From: Polyodon spathula | Lineage: Eukaryota > Chordata > Actinopteri > Acipenseriformes > Polyodontidae | Direction of reading: 5' to 3' | NCBI RefSeq assembly: GCF_017654505.1 | Contig: NC_054539.1 | Span: 65,552,256 to 65,616,255, forward strand | Length of the DNA: 64,000 nt | Part shown: one piece after another, positions 12,336 to 25,296 of the stretch | Position numbering within the stretch: the stretch's first letter is position 1 | Layout: each line of letters begins with the position of its first letter | Notes under the pieces: generated by a model | What the model was told of the DNA's origin: nothing | What the model saw: only the letters and a program-made list of their open reading frames with translations | The model's database searches: none | Made by a program: the position numbers and the translations under genes

Positions 12336-12862
12336 GCCTCTTTCACACTAGCGCTCCTACCCAGGTCCTGACTCAGATTCTGGCTACCTGGATCTCAATC
12401 CCGCTTAGCGTGAAACCATGTACGCTTTAACCTGGGTCGAGCGAAACAAAATTCATGATGTGCACTTGTAATAGGAGGAAGTAACAAAACAGCCACACCT
12501 GCGTGAAGGTTTCATTTCTGCAAGGATCCTGTGAGCCGTTTCTGTTTATTCATGGTTTGTTGATGGAGATTAAAGATTCAATCCAGAGAAGTTTGGATGG
12601 AAGCGTCCGTAACAAGCACGTCTTCCAAACAGTTTGCGAGAGGCTGGCTGTAGCTGGGTTTCACAGGACGACAGTCCAGTGCAGAGAGATTAAAAACAGA
12701 TGAAAGTGTGCTCATGTGAACGTTGCTGCTTCCAGGGCATTGCACACTTGCTTCTGTCTCCCAGGTCAACCATGCTTCTTCAGAAAGCAGTGTGAAAATG
12801 CAAAGCCAACCCGCATGACACCAAGTCGCCACCCGGGTAGAGCATGCCAGTGTGAAAGGGGC
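12336..12862 (+). mobile_element. PIF/Harbinger-type element, non-autonomous
   Basis: Terminal inverted repeats are clear: GCCTCTTTCACACTAGCG with CCTACCCAGGT at the left, and ACCCGGGTAGAGCATGCCAG followed by TGTGAAAGGGGC at the right. Between them a 66-codon frame (12503-12703) reads SLDGSVRNKHVFQTVCERLA then GFHRTTVQCREIKN, which resembles the Myb/SANT-like DNA-binding protein that accompanies Harbinger transposases. No transposase is present. A clean 3-bp target duplication could not be assigned. Confidence 0.75.
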
Positions 12863-15800
12863 TTTTGATATCCTTATAATAATAAACAGGGTTTGTGCTA
12901 AATTTTGTACAACACAGATTATGAAATGCATATCTTAAATTGTGTCCTGGTATTCAAACTGTATAAACAAAGCCTTACTGGGCTAACCTTTAACCATCCT
13001 CCTAAAAGCTAATTGTGAACAAATTCATGAATTATATCTGTATATGTGCAGAAACCATATGTACCAAATTCACTGAAGAATACAGAATAGAATACAGAGG
13101 CTGCAGTATTATAAACGCAACATATTGGAGGAGGTATTGGGATGTTTAAACAGAATTTTATTCTATTGAAAAAGCCCAAACAACAAAGCGTCAAGTTACA
13201 CCATGGTGTTTACAATAAACCCATTAGTTGAGATAGTGTGTTTCACTTTAAATTAACAAAGCATTTCATTTTTAAATACTGTATTAATATCCTAATAAGT
13301 GTAATGTATTAGCAAAATAGAGAGATTGCAGTCTCAAGGAGTAGTTATCCAGGTTAAGTATGATTGAAATAATTAAAAAAATAAAACTGATTACTGCACT
13401 AAGTCAGGAACACACCTGTTTTTCATGAATTCACTTGTGTTCATGTTACAAGTTCAACTCTTATTATTTGAGTTGTAAAGTGCATCTACTTGCCATACTG
13501 CTCTGCGCAACTTCTGTTGGGACTGAAAATGCTTTCCGTGTTTTTGCATTCTGTATTGTTTTGAAAAACATTTCATTCTACAAACAGATGTACAGATTGT
13601 GCGATGCAAAAAAGGATATGTTTACAATTACTAGCACAACACAGCCCTGCAGGTATTAAAACTTGCTTTCATTTTTCAATGTTTGTGGTTATGTTTGTTG
13701 TTAGTACATTACCTTACATAGCTTACATAGCTTAATGTGTATTTTCAAGTTCAGCTAGTGACACCTTCTCCATGCAAGAATATCTATTTTTCTAAATCAA
13801 ATGTGCAAATGGGCTTCTGCCACATTTTATTGCAACCATTTTGGATGTACATTGTGAACTACACAACCACACATGGGTTGTAAAAAAAAAAGAAAACAAA
13901 AATGCAACCAGCTTGTCTCTCAACACAGAGGCTGCACTGACCAACATGTCATCAAGGGCATGGAGAAGGTCTCCTGGTGTGCCTGTAATGGTAATGTTTG
14001 CAGAATACCAATATCACAAGTCTATAAGATCGGTTGTATTGCCTGTCTTGTCTGAAACTGACTTCAACAGGGATATGTAGCTTTTACACATTCCATTCCA
14101 TTTGCAAATTAACACAAGTGCGGGACAGCCTAGTTACACAAACCCTCTGTTCTGCAGCTTATTCTTAAAACGACCGCAATTATTCTTAAGAATGTTTGAC
14201 TTTTTATTACTCGTTTAAGTAATTCTTGCTTCTGTCATGGTGTTTACCAAACCCTGCCATGGGTACATTTAAAAACCTAGAACCACAAGATATCAGGAGT
14301 ACCTTGGACTAAACCATTCTACTGCACACAAAAATATGATTGTTGTACAGGAAACCAAAAGTAATGGCTAATCACCACGGTATACAAACACATCAGCTTA
14401 GAACACTGATCTGCTGAAGCCACATTGTTCCATATGTTCCACTTCATCAAACTAGACAACCACCAGGCGAGATAGGCATCTGGAGCACAGTTGATTTCAA
14501 AGCTTTCCATAACAATTAAATCGGATCACTTTTATTATGCTTAAGCTTTTACTAACCGCAAAGTTAATTCCACCAAAAGATACACCACTGCTTTATAAGC
14601 AGCATTACTTCTCATGCTGTAGGTCTTTTTAGGTAAATGTCAAGACCTACTGTAGGATGCTACACCTCAAACTTAAACTCCTGTGGTAGCTGTATTTATG
14701 TTTCTTACAAATGAGAAAGGGGATAGGATTTCTAGGCCACCAAGCCTTCCAAAGCATTTTCTTTACAGATTACAAAAGAAAGATAAACCCAACTGTATTT
14801 AGCACAAAAAGCAAAAGCAATTAGCCTCATAAGTTGTCAAAAGAGATGAAAGAATCCCGCTTGTGAGGCTTACTCACACCTTTATTGACATCATTAAATA
14901 CATGAAAAACACATCCATTGTCCAGCAGGTTTAGGAGTTTAAGATAAGCTGTGGTTTAAACCAATAAAATGGAACCCGTTATCTAGAGCGGATGCATTTA
15001 AAAAAAAAAATTATAACCACTAAGATAAAGTAAGATTAGTCTTTCTAAAGTACAACTGTCCTTTTAGTTGAGTTGCTGGCATGTTAATTAGGTGAATTCA
15101 CCTGGGCAGGGCTTGGTGGTACCAGTCCTGGTTCTGTTCCTTATACATATCATGGACAATATTGTCTTATGGCTTCATCATTAAATTATCAATCTCTTTA
15201 CTGACACAAACAAGGGCAGCATTATGAGAACTACTCAGTGATAGAAATTATATTGAGTGCCATATGGAGCCATATTTCTTGGGAAATATGACAAGGTTTA
15301 GTTTTCTGGCATTCATTCTGGTAAGAGCTTACAAACTTATTTCTGGTCTCCCTGGACCTGTTTCTAAATTGTCCAATGGGATGAGCCCTTAAAAAATACT
15401 TTTTGCTGTCTGATAAAAAATATTACAAAACAAATTAATACAATGCAACATTTAATAAATAAAAAAGCAGAAGATGACTATATTCCTAATGTGGACTAAT
15501 TTTGATTTAAAAACGACCATTTAGGCCCAGATCAAGCCCAACACCAATAAGCCTATTTTACCTTACAAACGTTTTTATCTGTACGAATATGTCCAAGTCC
15601 AAGTCCCAATTGATAATTTTCCAGTTTCATTGTTACTATCTGAATTTGTGGGGTACCAATTACTTGGGTGGATTGGTTGACTTTTTCAGGCTATTTATAA
15701 ATGTAAAACAAGCAATATAATTTAAAATGTAAAAAGCCTTCAACAAAATTACAATCACAACCATTAAACACAAGAGTTTTTTTCTGTAATGTGTCAGCGC

Positions 15801-15987
15801 CAGTTATATTTCTCTTTCTGAGTCAGAAGCAAATAAAGCAGAACATAAAAATGTACTCCAGTACCAATTAATAAAACAAATGGTGAATATGCCAGAATTT
15901 GAACAGTGCATGTTAGCCAACCCACCTTGATCACTATATGTGGTTGATTCTTATATCAGTAATTCTTCTAATTATTGATATAAGAAT

Positions 15988-16061
<74 letters not shown>

Positions 16062-17939
16062 ATTTAGATATTTTATTTAACATCATGTAAATCAAAGAAA
16101 CTACAAAATTATATTGTAAAAAAGTCTACCAGAAACCACAATAGTATTTCAGTATTTCATGTTACACCTCAAAATGTCACATTTATATATGGAAAACTAC
16201 AAAGCAGTATGTAATTCAGTATGTTAAGGTCATATTATTCAGCAGGTGTCATTCGACTTTATGCAGCAAGCCAAATTCTGTGTAACTCAAATTAATGAAG
16301 TCTTAGCTTTCGGTCCTTAAGATCATAGCATTGAATCAGGATTTTGGAAAGTATTTTAATACAAAGGTGCTTTTCTTATTATAAGTCATAGTAGTTACAA
16401 CCTTTCTTTGATCATTAAATTTGTTTGAAGTTAAGAATCGTATATCTTTTACCAGACACATTTTGCTTTAACTTGATATTCACATTAAAGTGTAGCTATT
16501 TATAATGATGTTGCATTGCTGAGTGAGGAGTGTGTAGCTGCATAATACGCACATTGGCACAACTTTAGCATAACACATTAATAAATCTCTTTTGTGCTAC
16601 AGGGGAATCTTAAGGGAAACATTTAACAAACAATTACAATTAATCATCTTCAGAGACAGAAACAAACAAGTATAAGAAGCTGAATGCTCCAGTTACATCC
16701 AGTTACAAACCTGGATAGTCATGATTAGGTCAGTTAAAGTGGAACGTTTCCCTAATATCATTCTAAAAGATGTCGATACCCCTTGTAATGCAAAGCATGT
16801 TTAATTCAGTATGGTACAGACCTTAGCTTTAGGTTTTTTTCTCATTTTCTTTATAATAAATGGGAAGCCATAAGCACATTAGTTATAGGGAGTACAGAGA
16901 TCCCCACTTCAATATTGTGATTGCTATGTTGGTCACATAATACCCTCATTCATGCTTAAATGGCTCTTTGGCCTATTAAGATGAGGCTTCACCCAATCAA
17001 AATAGTGAATTTCCATTTAAAAAAAAAAAGATTTTCTCTGTCTATTTCCATTTCACTCCGTCGGTTATGACTGTGCTGCTTTTCCATTGGGTAATCCTGC
17101 TGACACCAACCCTTTCCTCTGCGGTTCACGATTAAGCAGCAGATCACACCTTACACACAGTGCAGTGTGTTAGTATGCATTACTAGATAAATATCGTTCT
17201 TGCTCCCCTAAATGTTTTTGTTTCCTCTTTTACTGGATTCTAATTATATTTAATAGTTAAAGAGAATAAGTCTTTCTGAAGGGCCTAAGGGGATAGAAGA
17301 GTGCAGGGATGCCAAAACATTTCAAGTTTATTTGCACATTAAATCCATATGGAAAAGAGAATACTCTTACTTCATGATCTCACTCTTGTCTATTTTCAGC
17401 GGACAGCAATCAGTTACTCCACGCAGGATGTATAGATAGCAATTTGAAATGTGTGATCTCCCAAACAAAGGGAGGCAGTAAACTGCAAAAAGTGGACTTT
17501 ACAGATCTGATTATAAGTGTTGCTAACGACTCATTTACATTATCAATTAAATATGAATTATTAAGGAATGTATCTTTTATTGGTTGATAGTATACATGGG
17601 AAATGAGAGGGCACCATAACCCCTTTAAAACTCTGCCATAGTAAAAGCATAGTAAAGTGTAATAAAGCATAGTGAAAGCCTGGTAAACGTAGGTAATCAC
17701 TTTAAAGAATAGCTGGGCATGGAAAGCGCATTAATAAACATGGCAAACCAAAGTAAATGATGGTACATGCATAGTCTATCCATGGTAAACTTTTACAGGG
17801 GAACAGACTGATTCTCTTTACATATTAATTAATTTATTAAGAACATAATACATAGTTTTGCGCTGTTATGCACCGCTTTACAATTTGTAGTCTACAGTGC
17901 ACAAAACACTCATGGCAAAATAAGATGATTGAGTTATTT
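12863..17939. other. SCARA5 intron, no recognised gene
   Basis: No coding segment is supported. The stretch holds an AT microsatellite (15985-16057) and AT-rich unique DNA. A 62-codon open run on the plus strand at 17401-17589 follows a good acceptor-like site but has no donor and no recognisable product. Confidence 0.5.
15985..16057. repeat. (AT)n microsatellite
   Basis: An almost pure TA tract with one AATA interruption near its left end. Confidence 0.95.
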
Positions 17940-17942
17940 TTA

Positions 17943-18020
17943 GTGTTGGGGTAACTTGCTACTTCACGAGGTAATATAACGACTTCGGATTTTAATGGGA
18001 GTAATAACATTGCAGTTACT
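17943..18020. repeat. Possible hAT-type terminal fragment
   Basis: AGTGTTGGGGTAACTTGC followed by alternating TTACT/AGTAAT pieces resembles the subterminal style of short hAT elements in fish, which often begin CAGTGTTGGG. The matching end was not found, so this is a weak call. Confidence 0.3.
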
Positions 18021-18997
18021 TAGGCAAAACAATCTCCTTAACTTTTCTCTGTTGTACACCTACATTGGTGGCCTTTACTTTTTTAAAGCTAAACTACATT
18101 TCAGCTCAGTTGTAATGCTAACGTGCACTGCTCTATTTACAGATGCAACCTCAGTCACTGTTTGTAAACTGTGCTGTCTCAGTCAGCAGCAGCAGCAGTA
18201 CGCCGTCAAACCAGAAGAACTAACAACTTGCTTACAGCACAGCCTTGATTATCACAACAGAACTGAAGTTAAAAACGTAACTGGTATTTACTCTGAACAT
18301 AGCAGCTTTCAAACAAGCTTTATCGGCATAAGGTCTTCATCAGCATCTGGCTAATTGTATGAACCTGCACAATCGGGTTAACTGGCTTGAGTACAGAGCT
18401 TGATAAAAGCACAGCGGTCCCGACAGGTACATTACCATGAGATGCAAGGGCTATTTAAATTTATAAACAAAACGTTTCAAATAGTTTCATTGAATGTATG
18501 CTTTAAAGAACTCAAATGGCATGCCTACGAAAAATAATAATTTTAATTGATAAACTTAATTGATGCATAGACACATACTATGTACCTCCAAAATTCATGT
18601 GTGTGTCTATTACGTTAAGTGATTAACTAACACAATGTTTTATATACATTGTCAGTTTTTTCCAACTAATGTTCGCTATTCTCTTATAAAAAGACATTTA
18701 TGTAACTGCAGTTGCTTTGTTTTATTTTATTGTCTTTAAAAAGACACATTTAATAAATTAACTGGACGTATAGTTAAAAAGTAAAGAATAGTTACATCAT
18801 CTGTTTCACAGGACAAAACAAGAGAAAGACGTATAACGAGTAATATGAAATGAGCAGAGGCGTGCCGTTAGGGCCTTCAAGGTATTCTCTGCTGACTAGA
18901 CAGCACCAACTAAACCGTCAACAGCAGTCAATTTACAGTGCTTGCGTATATGTTGCTAAAAATATTCTTAATGTTTTCCTGAAGGGCCTGCGATGCG

Positions 18998-19290
18998 ATC
19001 AACCAATAGAAGATCTGCATTTTCTCGGCGGCAGTCCAATCATAAGTGAGCAGAGGTGAGACAGTAGAAGATATTCTCTGCCTCGGCTGAAGGCTTGAAT
19101 AAGTAACCACGTAATCTACGCCTTGTTATGCAGGTGTCCAATCATGAGTGAGCAGAGGCAGGGCATAAACTGTTGAAAATATTCTCAGTTTCAGTTGAAG
19201 GTCTTGAGAGTTTAACCAATAGGAAATTCAAAGATCTGCCCTGGTTTTGCAGCTGTCCAATCATTAGTGAGAAGAGGCAGGACATAAATA
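18998..19290 (+). repeat. Tandem array of CCAAT-box units upstream of a hAT fragment
   Basis: Three diverged units of roughly 100-120 bp each carry GTCCAATCAT.AGTGAG. The CCAAT cores are near 19036, 19138 and 19257. Units 1 and 3 also carry ACCAATAG. GACATAAATATGATAG follows the last unit and could serve as a TATA region. The layout looks like a repeated enhancer/promoter in front of the transposase fragment that starts near 19330. Confidence 0.55.
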
Positions 19291-19333
19291 TGATAGGGTA
19301 AGCAGTGTAAGCATAGCTGAAATTTGCGCGACG

Positions 19334-19962
19334 TTGCTTATTATAGACTGTTATTGGGAATGTCAAAGTAATATTTCAAATAGCTTTTTACACATTTTGT
19401 CATCAGGCAATGGAAACATTGTAGTCAATTTGGTTATGATTCAATTTTCAATAAGAACTTTCTCCGAAAAATTGGAGATTGTTAAAAAAGGGAGGTATAA
19501 ACCACAAATACCCGAACTGACACAGAAAGGAAAGGGATATACTTGCCCCAACAATCAGATTATTAAAACGATGGCTTACCGGTAGCTGTCAATTTAAAAA
19601 AAAAGGTGATATGGAACAGCACTGGGTACAGCAATCTAGGATGTCTAACGACGTCACCACAAAAACACTTGCAAGCCACTGTAACACTGAAAACCTCTGG
19701 ACAAATCTGGATTGATGTTCAATTGGATGAGCAGAAACGTAGGGATACAATACATCACTACCAGCAAGTAAGAAAAAAATATGAGGTTCTTAAACATGTG
19801 CTTGATTTTGTTGTTTACCTTGGCAAACAAGAACAGGCATTCAGAGGGCACGACGAAGGCACCAATTCCTCAAATAGAGGTGGGAAGTGTGGAATCACAT
19901 TCTCTGAAGTTACCTTTTTTCGTGATGTGCCCAACACTGGTTATTTTACCCCGTTTTGATTT
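19334..19962 (+). mobile_element. hAT (ZMYM/TTF-type) transposase fragment
   Basis: Two broken plus-strand frames match the start of zinc-finger/TTF-type hAT transposases. At 19440-19530 the reading is EKLEIVKKGRYKPQIPELTQ, the usual linker before the finger. At 19606-19959 it reads WIDVQLDEQKRRDTIHHYQQ and VLDFVVYLGKQEQAFRGHDE, the family's N-terminal block. After RGHDEGTNSSNRGG the match fades, so the catalytic core is missing or lies in DNA I cannot read as such. It is an inactive remnant. Confidence 0.75.
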
Positions 19963-21061
19963 CACATTGTGTCCATTGTACTAATCCCACATGATCGAAT
20001 CTCAGTAGTAAATTTCCATCTGGTGCTGGTGCATATACTTAGGGTTAGTTCTGAGTGTAACTCTCTACACTTCCAATTCGTTTGGAAATCCTGAGGGAGC
20101 TTTTAATTCTACATAGCAACCAAATCTTTCCTTTAAAACCAGACTAAATAACAAAAAGGAAAGAGATGCTCACTAAGTGAGTGAAAACTTGAAAGGAAAT
20201 TCCTGCTGCATGCCGTATTTGAATTTCTAGCAGACACAAGGAAGCAATCAATGACAGAAAAAGACCTTTCTAAATAAATACCAAATTCCTGTTAGCATGG
20301 GAATACATTTAGAGAGCTAACACAATAACAGAAAAGCACAAGGCTAATATTATTTTCAGTATAAAAAAAGCTGACCCTCAATAAAACATTTATGAATGCT
20401 TTTATAAAGGTGAAGAATTACTTAAGTATTTTGTCTGCATCAGTAATTTTAACTGGCAGGGCTTTCCTATGTACTGCACGTGACTAGCGTTGGTAAGAGA
20501 GTGCTAATGATTTGATTGTGCAGCTTCCCCCTCTCATTGAATAAGGTTTGTTAGGTGGTACTGTCTGGGAGATGTGTGCTGATCTACCAAATCGATAACT
20601 AAAAAAAGAAAGGCAGTGTGCTTGTGCTTTTGATGATATATAAAAGTTAGTTTCTGTGTTTACGAATTGGTCACATTTTTTAAGATGCTGTATATTCTTT
20701 AGTGCATTGCAAGCTATTTTGCTGTTTAGAGACATCTTTCTAGAGAATTGCTTATACGGATTCTAGTGCCTATATAACATCCCTGCTGTGACTTTAGAAT
20801 GAACCTAATAACCACATTTTTACAAACAGAACTAACACTTCATCCCCCAAGTAATGAGCAATGCACAAAAGAGGCTCAGTGTAGTATGCAAGTAATTAAG
20901 AGAGCTTTTCTGGGTAAAGAATAATAAACAAATGAGGCATGCTAAACGAGTCTCTGAGTGATTAAAGATGTGCCTAAACAAAGCTGTCTTTGCTTGCTTG
21001 ATTATAAATTATACTGGTAAGATGTGAAAATGATCACAACAGGTTTTAACGTGACAAATGA

Positions 21062-21500
21062 GGGGTCCCGGAGTAGCTCACTTGGTAAAAGCACAGCTGT
21101 GTGGCATGCAGGGTGAGTCAAGCAGTGCAGGTTCGTGTTCTTGGCTGTGCGGAGTTGACGGTCTTCACTGGGGATTCATAAGGAAGCGCCACATTGGCTT
21201 TGACGATCCCATGGGTTGGTGAGGCAAAACCGGCAGGGACTGCTTCTTCTCATCGCTACAGAGAACCCTGCTGGCCAGGCGCCCAGTGAGCTCAGACAGG
21301 ACAACTGTAGGGCTGGCTGTCCACCAGCTCACTGACATCTTAGACGTAAAAGAGGAAGCTGGCTTGGCCATGGCATCAGAGGACATCCACTGAACCTTCG
21401 CATCTCCTGAGCTGTGTGGGGAATTGCTGCGGTGAGGAGAAAAATGTACTGGGCATTTAAATTTGAGAGAAAATCATGGTAAAGTAATTGGGCACACTAA
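21062..21500 (+). mobile_element. tRNA-derived SINE
   Basis: The head reads GGAGTAGCTCACTTGGTAAA (A-box region) and, 50-60 nt later, CAGGTTCGTGTTCTTGGC (B-box region), as in a tRNA-derived promoter. A GC-richer body of about 280 bp follows and ends in an A-rich stretch (CTAAATAAAAAAATAAAAAG near 21500). Its family differs from the SINE at 2314. The right end is approximate. Confidence 0.65.
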
Positions 21501-22149
21501 ATAAAAAAATAAAAAGATACGAAGAGCAGGAAGCACACAAGGCTGCATTACAGTACAGTAAAATGTTCCAGTAAATTAATATAGATGTTCATTACTTTGA
21601 CAATCAAGAATCAGTATCTTGGAAAAGACCAGCAAGGAAAAAATGTGACCTGCATTCCTGTAGGATAACTTCATGTGTTAATGCAAAGTTTCATCAGATT
21701 CGGGTGAGTGGTTCTAAATACCCTTTACTAACCCAACCAATCAGCGCTCATAGAAAAGGAAGACAATATATGACCTGCTCCCACAAAATCAAGCACATGT
21801 CGCCAACATTCCTGTTGCTACAGAGGCGAATATAGAAAAAATGGCATTCCTGAACAATTTTTGGTTTTCTTGTTATTTTGATAGTTTGAAATCTAAACTA
21901 TAACTTGGTAATAGCTATTTATGTTAAACAGCTTTAAACTTTTTATTTTTAAGCGTTTTTATAACACATACACATTTCAGTTGATTGCTTTTCGTGTGAG
22001 AACTCTTTTAATTATGCCTAATTTAAAGTGAAGCATGAGTTCGTTCAAAGCCACATACCATCTCAAGTTATACATCCCCTGAAAGCTGAAAGTCTGCTCT
22101 TTCAACACAACGCCATCTGCAGGTCCGATTTCACATTACAGCCAACCCG

Positions 22150-22255
22150 ATGACGTTTTTTAATAGCTCGTTGCGAAGGCAACTTGAAGCTTGTTGCTAC
22201 CATGTGACCAAACGGCGGCCTCTGATTGGTTAAGCACACCCTTCTGACGTTCGCA
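22150..22255. promoter_or_regulatory. Promoter-like cluster: X-box, CCAAT, CRE
   Basis: Within about 100 bp lie TGACGT (22151), a palindromic RFX-type X-box GTTGCGAAGGCAAC (22170-22183), an inverted CCAAT box (GATTGGT, 22224) and a second TGACGT (22245). The density is unusual for this AT-rich intron. It lies inside the TIR element, so it may be the promoter of that element rather than of a host gene. Confidence 0.4.
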
Positions 22256-22606
22256 CTTTCATCCTTCCGACAGACACTGAGGTTTGAAGTTGAAAAACAT
22301 TGAGGAATTCTATTTGCGGTAGTTTCTATACTTTCTATTTTGTATTATTATTAATAATCATTTACAGAGATTAAGCTACGTTAAATGAGGATATTCTTGC
22401 AATCACAGTCGCTAGTTTTTATATTTTTTATGTATTCTTATTATCATACCATTGCTTAGCTATGTAGCTATAGTTATTTTTATTTCATCTCTGACATCCT
22501 TACCCAGGGCAGCTTACACAGTTGTTGTTTAATGTGAAGTATTCATTTTCATTTTGTTAAAATAATCACATTAGTTCACATTGTGTGAGACTGTCAAATC
22601 AGGAGA

Positions 22607-22825
22607 GTGAAGTTGCTAGCAATGCGCTTAAATCTTGGGAAGTTACATTTATCTGAAGCTGCAAGAAGTGAAGTGTGGCATTCTCTGAATCCGATTGAGG
22701 ATTATTTTGTGTCCAACACTGTGATTCGGGGGACACCGTTACTGATTCATCTGGGGTTACACGAGTCTGATTCAACAGAGGAAGAAAACATGATGAAGGG
22801 AGTGAAACCGAGGGAGAAGTTGTAA
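22607..22825 (+). other. Unrecognised 72-codon frame inside the TIR element
   Basis: The frame starts MKLLAMRLNLGKLHL and ends with an acidic-then-basic tail (SDSTEEENMM, KGVKPREKL). It resembles no family I can name. It lies about 350 bp downstream of the promoter-like cluster. It could be the 5' remnant of a transposon protein or chance. Confidence 0.2.
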
Positions 22826-24387
22826 ACACAGATGAAGTGAGGGAATCTCTCCGGTCATTCTTAATTTAGATAAAAAACTTTTTTTTTTTTTTTAAAAGTA
22901 GGCTTCTGGAATACATTGTGTAGGCTTATTATATTATTCATTAAGATTTTTTTTAAAAGTAACTTCTTGTTTTATTATTTACAAAATCCCATAAAATCCA
23001 ATTGAATCATATTCTCAACTTTTTGTTTTTTAAAGGGTCTGTCGATTGCAAGGTAATAAAATAAAAAAAAGACATAAGTGTTTCACTCTCCAAATTAAAG
23101 TATTACACTAGTCTAGACCAATCTCTTTAAGCCTGCAAAAAATGTGTGTGTCTAGCATAAACCTGAATATGCATTGCTAAGGACATAGCAAATGTACATA
23201 GTTAAACATTGTTGCTTTACTTTATTCATAAATTTCTCAGAATTAGGATTTATCTTATGTGAGACTTTAAAATGTTGTAACTTTGTCAGTTTTAAAGATA
23301 ACTGAATAAATCTGTCATTTGAAAGAGCTGAATCTGTACTATATAACTCATTTTTCTTGTGACTGATTTTGTGGGAGCAGGTCACATATAGATTCCAGTG
23401 GTTTCAGGAATGAATGTTCATACTAAGTTCTATGAAAAATAGCTGAGTTGGAACATGGCTACCTACAAGCCTCCATTACTGTATACTCCTGTTGACAGAG
23501 AGGAGCGCACCTTACTATAAAGGATATTTTATTCTCTAAAAAGAAAAAAAACTCCATTCTGCCAAAACAAGCCTATTTTACAGAGAGCATGCATCCCCAA
23601 GAGGAGGAAAGAAAAGTAAATTTTCTTCTGGAAATCGATCCAGTGCACCTGAGCGGGATCAACTTAGATAATTGCAAAGGGTTTGTTATGTCCCCAAAGC
23701 AGACAAGGCCATGGGCTTTGGATTTCTTCTGAAGCCCAGTGTTCCCAGCAGCAGTGTTTTGCACACCTGCACACTTAAACATGTGTGCTTATAGAGGCTG
23801 TGGCAACTTTATTAGGAATGGAGAGTACCTAAGATGTTACCATGAACTTTGCACTTCATGAAAATGTAGCCTGTTTGATACAGTACACTCACTATCAGCA
23901 TTCAGGAGTAATGTGCTTTTGAACTGACACCTTATATACTGTGTCACAAGCCAATCATCATCCTTTCCTATTTGTCATTTGCATAACCTTTCTTATAGGT
24001 GCCATGTGTTTAACAATAATTCAAATCATCCATAATTCAATAACACATGTTTGAATCTTACTGGGATGCCCTGAGATGACCTGAACATTTGACTCTCTTG
24101 CCCTTGGTCGAGTATTCCACTGGGGACAGCTGGGCTTGTTCAGATAGAAAATGCACCATCTAACTGGAAACCTGGCACAGTACTAGCAAGCTGTACTTTA
24201 AAAAGGTTAATCAATTCATCAAGTACAATCTTGAATGATGTAGCTGCTCAAATAAGGATAAGTGAGACTGTCTGGAGTCAGTTCTGCTTTGCTTCATAAT
24301 CTGAGTGTAGACACAGCTGGCTGAACAAAGACAACGATAAAACCAAATACATGCTGGAAAGACCAAATACATGCTGGTTTAAAAGTG

Positions 24388-24445
<58 letters not shown>
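24388..24445. repeat. (ATT)n microsatellite
   Basis: About 19 ATT units, followed by an AT-rich tract. Confidence 0.95.
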
Positions 24446-24447
<2 letters not shown>

Positions 24448-25219
24448 ATTTTATTTTTTTAAACTATTTTAAAACATGTGTTCAATTGTGTGTAGCAGCA
24501 GGTAATATTACACGACAAATTACTGGCACACAATGAATCAGCCTGCACGAAACAGAATCTATTAGTCACCAAAAAAATAGAACACAGAAAGCCAACCGCC
24601 TCTTTCTTTTCTTTGGATATTTTTCTAAAATAAAAAGAAAACAACAACAGCACATTTACTATTATGCCTCCCTGTGTCAGTAAAGAGGTTGTCCATAAGT
24701 AAAAGTGACTGTAGAAAGTCTTAGTTCCCCCAAAGTACACATCAAAGGAGAAACAGGCGGAGGGCAGCCAGTAAACTGCCAAGGTACAGAACTGTTTGAA
24801 GTTTCACACGTTTAAAAGTCATTTTAAGCTAATTGTGCTCTCGTTTCATATTTAATGAAAGTCAATCCAGCTGGCTAAGCTCCAGGCAGTGATTTGGTTC
24901 ATATATTTAATACAAAGCAGGCAGGTCTGATACAGAGAAAGGTATAAAGTTAACGTCTATTTGCCTCTCTTCTGAACTCTTCAGAAAGTAACTAAATTAA
25001 CTATGCTCTTTTGTAGTACAGTACACCCTCGCTATAACGAACCCGTTGGGGTCCAAGCCTTTTGTTTGTTATATCAACGGGTTTGTTCCAGCAAAAGGAC
25101 AATCAAAATGAAGGATAAACTGTTGGAGTAAGTTAATGAGATGAGATTGTGAAGACAGGCAGACTTACATGCACCTGTTCGTCTCATGTATACATTATTC
25201 TGCCTTTGCTTTATCCAAT

Positions 25220-25260
25220 TGTGGTGGAGTGTCCCGCCCCGTTGGTTATTATTATTATTA

Positions 25261-25296
<36 letters not shown>

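Larger units (their letters stand above)
21771..23384. mobile_element. DNA transposon with perfect 21-bp TIRs
   Basis: The 21 bases at 21771-21791 (starting TGACCTGCTCCC) are the exact reverse complement of 23364-23384. The intervening 1.57 kb holds promoter-like motifs (22150-22250) and a 72-codon plus frame at 22607-22825 that I do not recognise. No transposase motif is visible, so this would be a non-autonomous element. Target duplication is unclear: TATA-like bases flank both sides. Confidence 0.55.

Noticed and set aside
17401..17589. 62-codon plus-strand open run after a good acceptor (TCTATTTTCAG), reading DSNQLLHAGCIDSNLKCV at its start
   Set aside because: There is no donor before the stop, no recognisable family and no partner exon. 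Open runs of this length are expected by chance in 64 kb.
25017..25100. Pogo/Tigger-like terminal repeat (ACACCCTCGCTATAACGAAC)
   Set aside because: It resembles such ends, but no matching second end or transposase was found nearby.
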